Source: Conus ventricosus
Taxonomy: Eukaryota; Mollusca; Gastropoda; Neogastropoda; Conidae
DNA length: 64,000 nt
Direction of reading: 5' to 3'
Assembly: GCA_018398815.1 (NCBI GenBank)
Contig: CM031618.1
Span: 49,555,023-49,619,022, forward strand
The position numbers and the translations under genes are program-made. A model generated the notes under the pieces. That model did not search any database and had not been told where the DNA came from. It saw only the letters and a program-made list of their open reading frames with translations. Below, one piece after another: positions 41,901 through 54,595 of the stretch (position 1 is its first letter; every line of letters begins with the position of its first letter).

Positions 41901-43372
41901 TGGGGTTTCCTCTTAACGACTAGACTTTCTTCTCCCTGTGGATTCCCGGGGCCGTTCTGCGCGGACTGACCGGGCTGGCGTAGGGCGGGGTGCGGAAAAG
42001 AACGGGGGGGTGCAGGCCCTGAGGGGGGACAGAAGATGGGACAGCAAAAAAAAAAAATATGGATTTTTCAATTGAAAATAAGTTTACTGCAACGTTCATG
42101 TAACGAATCACAGGAGCATCTCGATTGTCGTTTTATAAAACACACATCCCTTCCAAAAAATATCGCATTTACATTTTTAACATCATTTGCACAAGTTCTT
42201 GTCCACTGGCATTTTTTAAAATGTTTCCTATTCATAATAATTGAAAGTTTGCATAAAAAGCTTGTCTGTTTTCAAACCCGTCTTCATTTTCAGCAGAAAA
42301 CTGTGCATGCGTTCCTCAATTTACCAGCTTTTTTTACATTTTTTTTTAAAATTTCAATAGTTTTTACATTTTTTCGTCCGTGTTTTAAAAAAATAAACCC
42401 CAAAAAAACACAAAATTTTTTCAAAAGGGGGGTAGTAAAAAAGGGGGGGGGGATAAAATGGGCGATGCGACATATAAAATTCAATTTTCACTGCCCGCAA
42501 TGGGGAAACTCGAGTTCTAAAAATTTTAACAGAACTATTTCTGTGCCTGACCTGTTTTCTATCGTCTCCTGGATGAAACTCCCCTGGGTCACGATCTTTA
42601 CAGCTAGGGCAGACAACCCAATGCCCTGTAAGCGTGGTGTTTCCCATGGCACGGGGGAAAACACACACCCCAATGACCCCACGACGGCCATAAATGAAAG
42701 ATAGGGGAAAAGCAAGTGAATGAAGAAAGAAAAAAAAGCATAAGTAGTCACATGTAAAAAAAGCAAGAAAAATAAAAATCTATGGGTTTGGATATCCAGC
42801 CAAAAAAAAAAAGGGAAATAAGTCGAACACACCAACACAGTAAAAAAAAAATAAAACAATGAAGTAAGTTTCACCTGTAAGACTCCCGGGAGAAGTTAAA
42901 ACAGAAAAAATTTTTGAAATCGAAACCCTCAGATCTGCCCCCCCCCTTTTTCTCCCCCCCAACCCCATCCCATTTGCTCATTCATTTTTACTGAAAAAGT
43001 TTTTCAAAAACAAAGAAGCATTTCATACACAAGAAGTCACTCTCATAGCACAAAAAGTCATTCTCTTTTCATTTTTTAGAAACTCGTTTTTCCCCCACTT
43101 GGTTTCAACTCACATGTTTATTCCCGATGTTTGTTTGGGTATAGAGGGGGATGCAGAATGTGAACACTTGACAGCAGCGTTTTTGCAAATAATGAATTCC
43201 CACACCTCCTCTAACTGTGGCTGCGATATAAACAAAGTGTTTTTTTCCCCAAATGCTTTATCTTTAATGATGATCCTGCTGCACTGATTTTTTTGTCCAA
43301 AGGGAGGGGGTTGAAACAAAAACAGTGTCTCACAGTGCAGCTGCCAAAAAAGAGGAATTCATAATTTCATTT
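38988..43372. repeat. Inverted partner of block A
   Basis: Reverse-complement match to 1-4460. From about 42058 rightward it is also the direct copy of D1 (21785-23165), so two kinds of duplication overlap here. GAC and GAT triplet arrays at 38997-39110 are the short form of the ATC array at 4040-4475. Long A, T and G runs (39770, 40500-41260, 42040-42450) point to low consensus quality. No gene is seen. Confidence 0.85.
41316..42057 (+). mobile_element. Retroposon with tRNA-like head and poly-A tail
   Basis: The head TGACCACCGCCGTGGC carries a box-A-like TGGCAAGGGGTTAGCG (about 41330) and a box-B-like GTTCGATTCCC (41370-41380), as in tRNA-derived SINEs transcribed by RNA polymerase III. The body is ~650 bp, GC-rich at the 3' end, and finishes with an A-run (42046-42057). 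ATGGATTTGT at 41306-41315 and ATGGATTTTT at 42059-42068 look like a target-site duplication. Block A has the empty site at 1490-1506. At 742 bp it is long for a SINE, so it may be two fused parts; its 3' half alone occurs at 21416-21784. Confidence 0.65.
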
Positions 43373-44954
43373 CACCTGGGCTGATCAATAATGACATAAA
43401 TTTATTGAAACACGAATTTTGTTCAAAAGATTGACGACAAACAATGCGTGTTTGTAACTAAGCAAAACCAATTTTTAATTCAGAACACATTTCACTTAGA
43501 AGGGGCATTGACAGATGGTTACTGTTGGGGTCTTGTTGCTTGCTTTTGGGGATCATATCAAAAGGGAAAAAAGGGGATATAATTATAGGGCGTTGGGGGA
43601 GGATGATGAGGGAAAAGGGGTTTGGGGGGGGGGGGGCTGAAGGGGGACAAAATTGCCCGTTTTTTTCCTTTTACGTGGCGGCCGCCAGTTTTTGAGTGAT
43701 AGTCATCTGGGGGAAAAAATTTAGACAAAACCAATGAAACATAAGTCTGATGCAATTAAAAAACCGTGAATGAACCAAGGAAGCAAGACTTGTAGTGGGC
43801 GCGTCGAGCCCTAAGCCCAAGAAGACTGCCACGTTTTAGATCAGCAGGCACATTTGCCCAGCATTCTCCAAAACCCAGCACACCACCTGCTCGCCACACA
43901 GACCACACGCCTGCGTCAACTCCAATGATCTTGTTTCACACGTGTTCACTGAGTTGGGGAATTACTGAGGTTTTATTAAGTGCTTTCCACATATAAAACT
44001 GGTAAAATTCCTTGTGAACATTGAAGTTTATGTGGGCACTTTCCAGTGCGGAATTTTTCTGAAGCTCTCTATGGCATGGTTTTTGACCAATTGTTCTAAC
44101 TGTGTGGCATTGTGACTGATTACTAACTTGTTTTTTTGGCTCAAAATGTGGTTATCTGACTGAAGCTTTTGGAAAACTTTTCACAATTTAAGATGACAGA
44201 CGGAAATCTTTTGAACCGTTTCACTCGCTGTGTTGCTGATGGCTTCAATTTTTGATAAATGCCTGTACTGGGGGACGCTAGAACTTGTAAGGCTTGCCAC
44301 TGTAGGGGTAGTGGGTTTTTTTAATGAATGGGGTTTTTCAGGCAACTGAACAACACAGTTTTTTGTTAAAATTGGGTATGTTCTGTGTAGATGGGGAATT
44401 TCAATTTGTACTCTAATGTGTGACTAGGATTTATTAAAAGGTAGGGTTCATTGTATTTTTATAAAAATGGAACCTTGTTTAAGTACGTACTATTCGAAAG
44501 TGGGTGCTGCATTTTTTGAAGTAGGGGACATTTTGGGGGCTGAAACCCGTGATCTTGCGAACTCTTGCTGAGAGGGACTGGCTGGGGGGTTGTGAAAGTG
44601 TTCCACGTTTCATTTCACTGAGTGATCTGCAAAATTCATATTTAAAAAAAAAAATTTCGGTATTTTGCCCCCTTTTCAGCCCTTAAAAATTTTCCTGTCC
44701 CTCCCCCCCAAACCACCTCCTTTGCCCCCTACAGAACCAATTCCCAAATTTTTAACAGCCCTTTTTTTTGTTTTTTTTGTTGTTTTGTTTTTGTTGTTTT
44801 TTGTTGTTAGGTGTAGTGGAGAGCAAGGGTGGAAGTTTGCAATGGGAAAAGGGGAGTACGGGTAAGCACGGTATAAACACAGGCATTTCTTTTCCACCCC
44901 TTATCATAGTACTTAAGGACCATCTGTGATCATGTTTTGTTTAAAGGGGGGTTT

Positions 44955-46073
44955 GGGAAGTAAATGCATTTTTACATGGGGTGGGTTATTTTACGGGGCT
45001 GATAAGAGAATGCATTATTACTGGGGTGGTTATGTTTTTGAGACTGATAGGTAGAATGCAAATTACATGGGGGGTTAGTTTCGAGACGTGAAGGTAGAAT
45101 GCATTATTACATGGGGGTGTTATTTCGGGACGGATAGAAAATGCATTATTTCATGGGCTGGTTTGTTACGGGGCGTGATAAGTAAAGCATTATTACATGG
45201 GCTGGTTATTTACGGGACGTGATAAGTAAAATCATTTTTACACGGGGGGGGTTTTTTGTTACAACTGTGGAGAATATTTTACCGGGGTGGTTTTTTACAA
45301 TGTATTAAGGGGGAATGCATTATTACAGGGCTGGTTATGTTACGGGGCGAATAGAGTAAAAAGCATTATTACCAGACGGGTTTTGTTACAGACGTGGTAG
45401 AGTAGAAGAATATTACCGGGCTGGTTAGTTACAACGGGTAGAGTAGAATGCATTATTACACTGGCTGGTTATGTTACGAGACGAGGTAGAGGAGAATGCA
45501 TTATTACACGGGCTGGTTCTGTTGCGAGACGTGGTAGAGGAGAATGCATTATTACATGGCTGTTTATGTTACGAGACGGGTAGAGGATAATGCATTATTA
45601 CACACGCGGGTTATGTTACTAGACGTGGTAGAGAGAATGCATTATTACATGGGATGGTTATGTTACGAGACGTGGTAGAGTAGAATGCATTATTATACGG
45701 TCTGGTTATGTTACAAGACATGGTAGAATAGAGAGAATTATTACACAGGCTGGTTATGTTTACGAGACGGGTAGAGGAGAATGCATTATTACACAGGCTG
45801 GTTAGTTTAAGAGACGTGGTAGAGGAGAATGCATTATTACACAGGCTGGTTATGTTACGAGACGTGGTAGAGGAGAATGCATTATTACACGGGCTGGTTA
45901 TGTACGAGACGTGGTAGAGTAGAATGAATTATTACACGGGCTGGTTATGTTACGAGACGTGGTAGAGGAGAATGCATTATTACACAGGCTGGTTATGTTA
46001 CAAGACGTGGTAGAGAGAATGCATTATTACACAGGCTGGTTATGTTACAAGACGTGGTAGATGAGAATGCAGA
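44955..46073 (+). repeat. 48-bp minisatellite, ~23 units
   Basis: Same unit as 24832-25690. The first ~10 units (to about 45430) are heavily garbled by indels. The rest match the D1 array unit for unit in its last part. Confidence 0.85.
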
Positions 46074-46132
46074 GCGCAGTGGCTTGTCCGTTCACCCCCT
46101 GATGCCAAATAGTATATATGTGTCATGACACA

Positions 46133-46303
46133 TATTGAAGTATCATCATAATCTCCTTCAGTAGATGCACGCATGATGATATTTCTCACAGCTGGACAAG
46201 ACGACTTGCGCATTGACGTCAATGCGCAAGTCGTCTTGTCCAGCTGTGAGAAAATATCATCATGCGTGCATCTACTGAAGGAGATTATGATGATACTTCA
46301 ATA
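46133..46303. mobile_element. Palindromic foldback element, MITE-like, copy 2
   Basis: The arms pair over about 85 bp with a single indel (TTT against AAAA near 46186 and 46250), and the centre TGACGTCA lies at 46214-46221. Just to the left, 46116-46135 is a perfect 20-bp palindrome. The outer TA on each side could be a TA target duplication. It has no coding capacity. Confidence 0.75.
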
Positions 46304-47696
46304 CTGACGATGATGGTTAGTAGTATTATTACTTTTGTACATAGCTTCCATTTCGACTTGTTTTCTTTCATTTATTTCCATGCGTTTATTTGTTATTATA
46401 TCTGAGAAATGTATTTCTATGCCTCTTTAAAATCTTTAATGTCATTGTGTTTGTATGTTTTTACCTTATTGTTTAAATCTTTGTTCATGTGTTTTAATTA
46501 CTCTTATACTATTCTGTAACAGTTATTCCACACAAAAGCAAACAAGTGACCTCGCTCAAACACATGTGCATACTCTGTACAGCCACTTACACAGACATAT
46601 ACACAGGTCCGCAACCTGCTCGTTTACACACGTTCAAGCACCAAGGAACAAGTACACACACACACATATATATATATATAGATTAGTATATTTAAAATGC
46701 CTAAAACAATTTTAAGTGCTCAACCCCTTGGGGAGCAACATTAATTAAAACAAGTTAAAAGAGGAATCTTAAAACTATCTACAAATTTGTTTCAAGCGTG
46801 TTGCGCTGTCATCAGGATGGTTTTTGGTTTTGCCCACCGCCGATGTTATATAGCGTGTGGCTCCCGTTTGCGGTTGTTTGCACGTGCGGGTTGGCTGCAC
46901 GTGTTTTTGGGGGCCTTTCAGGTTTTTGTTTTGGGTGTGTTCACTAACAACGATTTCCATTTATGCCTGCAGTTGTTAACTATTTCTGTTTTGGTGTTTA
47001 AAGTTGCTAAGTGTGGTTTGCATAGTATTAACCATTTTTCAGTTAAACATAGGTTTTCACCTTTTTGAAACATTGCTGTATGGTGATGCTCTTTTTATGA
47101 TTTTCCAGATACACACACACACACGCACACACACACACACACACCGACACAGAAGAGAGAGAGAGAGAGAGGGGAGAGAGAGAGAGAGAGAGAGAGAGAG
47201 GAAGGGGAGAAGAGAGGAGAGAGAACAGTTTTAACGTATCTTTATCTATGATCGATTTGCAGCATTCGGATTCTTCAAACAGATGTTTTGCCATCCTCCA
47301 TAGGCCCCTCTCTACGTCACTCCTTACTCCACTCCCACCCACCCCCACCCCACCCCCACCCTGATCCTCTTACCCTTAATCTCTATTCCACCTTTCATTC
47401 TCCCGCCCACCCCCACCCCCACCCCTCCCACCCCTCTCTCTCTCTCTCCAAAATGAAACTTTCAATGAACTGCTGTGTTCCCTTTGTAAATAAACAACTG
47501 AAGATAAAATTCATTTTGTTTTGCAATGCTTTGCTTTCAGTGGTCTCCACTTGCAGCTAATACCTGGCAAATTTTGTAATCAGCCATGTACGTTTTGTTT
47601 ATGGTTTCGTTAATGGTATCAGAGAAAGTGTATTTCGCAAGTAGGTAGGTAGACAGACAGGCAGACAGATAAATAAATCGCCTTATATGAATAAAG

Positions 47697-47759
<63 letters not shown>

Positions 47760-48874
47760 AAGAGTGCGTGCATGTATATGTGTTCTGTGTGACTACTACA
47801 GAAAGGTGGGGAAAATGGTTATATGTATTTTACACTACTGGAAAGATCAATATGATTTTTTTTTTCAATTGGAAGGCAAAGGCCACAGGCACAGTGATCA
47901 TGAAAACACAGCGTTTTGTTGCTATATTGGTAATATTGAACGAAGAACAAGTTTAGCGAAGGCTGAATGTGGGGCATTTAACTCTAATCGGTAAATACGG
48001 TGATACGGTGGAGGGATGGGGGAGGGGGGGGGAGGCGTGGGTGGAAGGAGTTACAATTAGTCACTGCACGCACACATATAGCAATAGAACGAGATTAAGA
48101 GAACGAGATTTAAAAAAAAAAATAAAAAAAATCTTGGCAGAAGTCTTCATTTTCAGAATTAGAATGTAGAAGGGCATTCGTTTCAGGTTTTTTTTCTTTT
48201 GTTTTGTTTTGTTTTCTTTTCTTTTTGTTGCTTTTGTCCCCCCCCCCCCCCCCCCCCCCCCCCACTTCCCCTTTGATGTCTGTTTTCAGGTTTGGGATTG
48301 GTTTGTATAGGGAGGGGGAGGACGTTTTTTAAGAGTCACCAAAGGTCACAGAGGTTGAACTGTTCATTTACATTGTTGTCGTTGCTTAAAAGCATTATGA
48401 AGTCAAACCATTAACTGTTGTTTCTCTTGTTTGGTGAAGGTGAGCTAAAGTTGAATGTAGGACATGTTGATGCAGCCTAGGAGCTTAACTTGAGTCATCT
48501 GCAGTAGGTTGGCTTGTAAGCGGTTTATAATGATTGGATTTGTGTCAATGCTGAACTGGAGGATGCAAAGGGGAGGAAAGCAAGGGAGGGAGTGGAGTGT
48601 GAGGTGGAGCAGAAGGGAGATGGAGGGTTTGAAGGGGCATATAACTATTTTGGTTTGGTTTGATTTTCGTTTTTGTTTTTGTCTAGATTTTTCGTGTCTT
48701 GGTTTTTCTTTCTTTGTTTTTTTGTTGTTGTTGTTGTTGTTGTTGTTGTTTTCTCCTGACAACCGTATGTAAGGCTATTCATATAAACTTTTGAACACTC
48801 AAACCATCATCTCAATCATATTAGATTTGTGATAATGTTTTGCGAATGCACGCATGCGTGCGCGGGCGCGCGCG

Positions 48875-48950
<76 letters not shown>

Positions 48951-49292
48951 CTTTTGGAGTTGTTTTGTGTTTGTGTAAAATAAGGTTGTTGTTGAAGGGT
49001 GTGCTTGCTTTTCTTTAAAAGTTTACGATTTTGTGTCAGGCATTGTGCTAGTATAACTTTGAAATATGTAGTTGTGGAATTCCTCACTTTGATTTAACTT
49101 GTTCAGTCTTCTATTCTTGGCTCCACACTCGAAATGCGTCGTTTTTGTCTTGTAATCTGGTTGTCTACGTCAGCGTGGCGGTTCGCCATTATTACACTTA
49201 AAGTTGACTGATTAAACAGCGACATTGTCTTTTGTAGTCTTGTACCATATGTTTTGGTCCCCACACTGAGATAGAGAGAGAGAGAGAGGGGG

Positions 49293-49325
<33 letters not shown>

Positions 49326-49718
49326 AGAGAAGAGAGAGAGAGAGAGATCAATATTACCCAACAGGTAAAGGGAAGCAACTGGCAGACGTTAGTCAGCCGA
49401 TATTGATCGATACATCGTGCACATACAAGTGGTTCACTTCACGCTCACAGGGTGTACTCAGTCACCCCAGTCTTCTTTTACTCCTTTGTTCTTTGGCTAT
49501 AACTCCAAGAATCTCCATTGGTGAGATTTTGGGTACGGTCACAAGTAAGCGTATGTCAACATTTTTTTTTATTTTTAATTCATTCACTGAATCACTTCAT
49601 GAAGAAAGAAAACCTACTTACAACGACAATGAGGGTTATTCACGAATAAATGTCCATGTCATTTTATTAACACAAACAATGGGTTTTCTGGTTTGCTTCC
49701 CTTCTCCTGCATGTAATT

Positions 49719-49759
<41 letters not shown>

Positions 49760-49762
<3 letters not shown>

Positions 49763-50678
49763 AAAAAGAGTAATATTGTGGTTTTTTAGAATAGGGGTTA
49801 CTTGGCAGCAAGCGAAAGATGGTTTTTCAATGGACAGATGATGGCTGTTGTAAATTGCTACAAATACCTTGGCATTTATTTCTCTAACCCTAAGCTTACA
49901 GCTGCTTGTCAGGACCTGGCAAGCAGAGCAAAAATGCCTTATTGTGTATTTTGAAAAAATTAAACATGTTAATAATAACTCCTTGACAGTGTTTCTAAAA
50001 CTCTTCGATGCACAGGTTCAACAGTTGCTCAATGTGGTGCTGGATTTGGGGCTTAGATAAATCTGCTACTCGTGTGGAAAAAGTTCATTCATTTCTCTTA
50101 AGAAATTTCTGGGGGTTCACATGAAACCACCGAACGAATGTGTTTATGGGAAAACACACCGTTATCCTGTTTATATTAATTCATTATGTACGGTTGTATT
50201 AGATACTGGCTGAGGGTAGTACAAATGGATGACAATAGATTACCACTCAGAGCATATAATATGCTGTTGGGACTAGAATCGCGTGGTAAAAAGTCGTGGG
50301 TTACAGATGTTCGGGATTTTCTGTTTTTTAATAGATTTGGGTGTGTCTGGATGTGTCAAGGGGTTGGAAATGTAAATGTTTTTTTTTAAAACAACTCCGG
50401 CAAAGATTAATTGATAACCGTTGGCAAAACTGGCATGAAAATATCCAGAACAGTGAGCGATATTCGTTTTATTAGAACTTTTAAGACATCTCGCTGGTTG
50501 TGAAAAATATCTCTCACTTAATATTAGACAGGCATATTAGAAGTTACCTAACAAGATTTAGATTAGGAATTACACACATCAAAGCACATCGTATCGATAT
50601 TCAAATACTAAAAACGTTGATATGCTATGTCTAATACTGAGGTTACTGGACATTTTCTAGAAACGTTTGTGGACGTAT
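49760..50678 (+). pseudogene. 3' fragment of a LINE reverse transcriptase ORF (twin)
   Basis: Same fragment as 29485-30407. VVNCYKYLGIYFS (49849-49887), RYWL near 50205, and NRLPLRAYNMLLGLESRGKK (about 50234-50293) are visible, again starting at the end of a TC array. Frameshifts fall at different places from the twin, which suggests that some are sequencing errors. Confidence 0.75.
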
Positions 50679-51064
50679 ACCCCCCCCACCCCCCCCCCCC
50701 CCCCCCCACCCCCCCCCCCCCCCCCGGTTCACATAAGAAAATGTGATGCATACAGTGCATTCACACCAAGAACACACAGGGCCATCTGGGTTTGAATCTG
50801 CTTAGCTAGGAAAAAAATCGTGGTGTGTGGTTGAGTGTTAGTGGCTCAAAACTCTCAAGTTGTTGGGTGGCCTGCACATTTTCTCTTTTGTGCCTCTATC
50901 TCAGTGCTCTGACCATTGTGTTTGTTGGTCAGTTAAGAAGTGAAGTGAATATGGAGAGTATACAATGGGGGAAGGTAGGGTACGGTTAGGGAAGATGCAG
51001 GGTGATCGGAGAGGAGTGTATACTGAAGTAAAAATGTGTGTGTGGGGGGGGGGGTGTATGTTTC

Positions 51065-51741
51065 GATGTTTTTATTTTATTATTTACGTTTATTTGTTTG
51101 TGTATTAAAATCTTTACTTGCTCTTTTATGTCGTCATTTATGTTATTTTGTAGACATTTTTTACTGGTTTGGATCTGCATCCCTTTCTTTCTGATAGATC
51201 CACATCCCAACCCCACCCCTACTCCATCCCTGCCTTCCACAAACACAAATTACTCCTATATCCTTTGTTTCAACTGGTATTTCATAACATTGATATTGTT
51301 GATGTTGTCAACTATTGACACGGTGCAGGTAAACCACATACTTCAAAAAAGCTAATCAGCACCATCAGCAGTCGTTTCACCTAAAATTGTACATTACAAA
51401 TTCAATCCAAACCGGTGATGGTCATGGTAATGAGGAGGAGGAGGAGGGGTGGGCGTTTCTGGTGATAGCGTGGTGGTTGTTTCCTGGTGGTGTCGTAGGT
51501 AAACGTTAATGTTAGTGAGATTTGAGTGGTGATGAATGGGTGGGCGACGGAGGATGGAGGAGGTTAAGGGAGTATTGTGGTGAGACAGAGACGTGATGAG
51601 TGTCGGGAAGGGGTGCAAAGTAAGGGTACTGCATTGTGAGGGGGCTAAGAGAATCTGTAGCAGTGGTAATAGCAATGATGTGGTGGTTAGGTGGGTGGTG
51701 ATGGTAATGACGTGGCAGAGGGATGTAGACCGATGTTGGTT

Positions 51742-51745
<4 letters not shown>
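51065..51745 (+). repeat. Dispersed repeat W, copy 4
   Basis: Counterpart of copy 3 in D2, ending directly at the CA array 51746-51792. Confidence 0.75.
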
Positions 51746-51780
<35 letters not shown>

Positions 51781-51857
51781 CACACACACACAATGTTAGC
51801 TAGATATCCAAAAGTCTGGCCTGTGCTTTGGTTTAGGTGCAGGTCACGCTCTGCCAA

Positions 51858-52014
51858 GCCATGTTCACTGAACCCTCCTCTCATTATTCATAGTTATTCA
51901 TGCCTCTAGTTCTCAGGCTGTAATCTTGTGCACCATGTTCACTGAACCTTCTCATCATACTCGTAGTTATTCATGCCTCTAGTTCTCAGGCTGTAAGTCT
52001 TGTGCACCATGGTT
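51858..52014 (+). repeat. ~75-bp minisatellite, ~2 units
   Basis: Same unit as 31580-32408, here with two copies only (starts near 51860 and 51933). Confidence 0.85.
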
Positions 52015-52448
52015 TCATGGTTTATTAGATGTGGTTTTGTATATATGGAACTAGTGGCCCCGCGGTCACACTTCCTCTACAAACTGATGCTGAAACTGAA
52101 ATAACAGCATGCACAAATCTTGACTATGATGATAAACAAACTCTGTGTGATTAAAAGAACGCCATTTCCATCTTTGAGATTAAAATACAGTTTACACCCA
52201 CACCCACGCACACGCACAAGCACACACACACAGACAGACAGACACAGAGAGAGAGAGAGAGCATTCTAACATATCTTTACCTATGATCGATTCGCGGCAG
52301 TCGAATTCTAACAGATGTTTTGTCATCCTCCATTGGTCCCTCTCCACGTCACTCCTTCCTCCACTCCACCCCTCTGATCCTCTTGCCCTTAATCTCTTTT
52401 CCACCTTCTATTCTCCCCCCCATCCCCTTCCTTCCCTCCCCCCCCCCC

Positions 52449-52482
<34 letters not shown>

Positions 52483-52737
52483 CAAAATTGAAACTTTCGA
52501 TGAACTGCTGTGTTCCCTTTGTAAATAAACAACTGAAGATGAAATTCATTTTGTTTTGCAGTGCCCTGCTTTCGTGATCTCCACTTGCACCTAATACCTG
52601 GCAAATTTTGTAATCAGCCATGTACGTTTTGTTTATGGTTTCGTTAATGGTATCAGAGAAAGTGTATTTCGCAAGTAGGTTAGGTAGACAGACAGGCAGC
52701 TAGATAAAAAATCGCCTTATATGAATGAATGAATAAA

Positions 52738-52779
<42 letters not shown>

Positions 52780-53011
52780 ACGAGTGTGTGTATGTGTACA
52801 CGTGTATGTGTTCTGTGTGACTACTGCAGAAAGGTGGGGGAAAATTGTTATATGTATTTGATGAATGTGAAGATGATATGATTTTTTTTTTCAATTGGGA
52901 AGGCAAAGGCCACAGGCACAGTGATCATGAAAACACACAGCGTTTTGTTGCTATATTGGTAATACTGAACGAAGAACAAGTTGAACGAAGGCCGAATGTG
53001 GGGAATGTTGA

Positions 53012-53225
53012 TACAGTCAAAGAGCTATATTCGGGCCATCTGCGTCAACTGAGGGCAAAGGGTGACAATTAGATATCTCCTATTTTACTTGGTTCGACAT
53101 TACTGTATATGGTTTAATGTTGGACGTCAAAGATACGACATAGCATAGGTAGGGCAAAAAATGTAAGGTGTTGGGGGAAGGGTGGAGGTAAGAGTTGAGA
53201 CGGGGAGGAGAAAGGGAAAGAGAAG
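53012..53225. repeat. Segment present only in the third T unit
   Basis: The first two T units jump from GAATGTGGGG to ATTTAACTCTAATCGG, whereas this copy has about 215 bp between. Its start (AATGTTGATACAGTCAAAGA) resembles the paralogous stretch CATGTTGATGCAG at 28095, 48465 and 53730. A frame ending VKELYSGHLRQLRAKGDN crosses it. Function unknown. Confidence 0.4.
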
Positions 53226-54087
53226 GAAGGAATTTAACTCTAATCGGGTAAATACGGTTGAAACGGTGTAGGGATGGGGGGGGGGGGGGGGGGAGCGTGG
53301 GTGGAAGGAGTTACAATTAGTCACTGCACGCACACATATAGCAATAGAACGAGATTAAGACAACGAGAATTAAAAATTTTTTAAAAAGTCAAGCTGGGCA
53401 GAAGTCTTCATTTTCAGAATTAGAATGTAGAAGGACATTTGTAAGGTTTTTTGAGCGTTTTGTTTTGTTTAGTTGGGTTTTTTTTTGGTTTTGTTTGTGT
53501 TGTTTTGTTTTGTTTTGTTGCTTTTGTCCTCACCCCTCCACTTCCCCTTTGATGTTTGTTTTCAGGTTTGGGATTGGTTTGTATAGGGAGGGGGAAGGAC
53601 GTTTTTTAAGAGTCACCAAAGGTCACAGAGGTTGAACTGTTCATTTACATTGTTGTTTATCAGCATTATGAAGTCAAACCATTGACTGCTGTTTTTCTTG
53701 TTTGGTGAAGGTGAGTGAAAGTTGAATGCAGGACATGTTGATGCAGCTAGGAGCTTAACTTAGTCATCTGCAGTAGGTGGCTCGTAAGCGGTTTATAATG
53801 ATTGGATCTGTGTCAATGCTGGACTGGAGGACGGAAAGGGAGGGAAGCAGGGAGGGGTGGAGTGTGAGGTGGAGCAGAGGGAGGGGGAGGGTTTGGCGAG
53901 AGGAAGGGGCATATAAATTTTTTTTTGAGTTTGGTTGATTTTTGTTTTTGTGTTGGCTTGATGGTTTTGTTCCGTGACAACGTAGTAGCTAAGTTGACAC
54001 TCATTCACCATAAGATTGTATAATGTACGCGAATTGCGTGCGCGTGCGCTGTGCGAGCGAGTGTGCGTGTGTGTTGTTGTGTGTGTG

Positions 54088-54133
<46 letters not shown>

Positions 54134-54193
54134 ACGCGCGTGTGCGCGCGCGCGCGCGCGCGCCTGTGTGCGTGCGTGTGTTGTGTGTGTGTG

Positions 54194-54242
<49 letters not shown>

Positions 54243-54562
54243 TTTTCGGGTTGTTTTGTGTTTGTGTAAAATAAGGTTATTGAAGAATGTGCTTGCTTTT
54301 CATTAAAAGTATACGATTTTGTGTCAGGCGTTGGTGCTAGTATAATTCTGAAATATGTAGTTGTGGAATTCCTCACTTTTGAATTTCACTTGTCCAGTTT
54401 TCTTCTTCTTGGCTCCACACTCGAAACGCGTCGTTTTTGTCTAGTAATCAGTTTGTCTACGTTAGCTTGGCGGTTCGCCATTAATTACACTTAAAATTGA
54501 CTGATTAAACAGGGACATTGTGTTTTGTATTCTTGTACCGTATGTTTCGGTCCCCACACTGC

Positions 54563-54595
<33 letters not shown>

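Larger units (their letters stand above)
47229..51830. repeat. Repeat unit T, first copy in D2
   Basis: Near-identical to 26842-31560. It includes (CT)n at 47697-47757, poly-C at 48238-48262, (GTT)n at 48723-48750, (TG)n at 48878-48944 and (GA)n at 49272-49348. Confidence 0.85.
41700..52264. repeat. Block D2: second copy of D1
   Basis: Collinear with 21416-32670. Differences are a poorer left third, five more 48-bp units, nine fewer ~75-bp units and a better-preserved palindrome. No gene beyond those listed separately. Confidence 0.9.
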
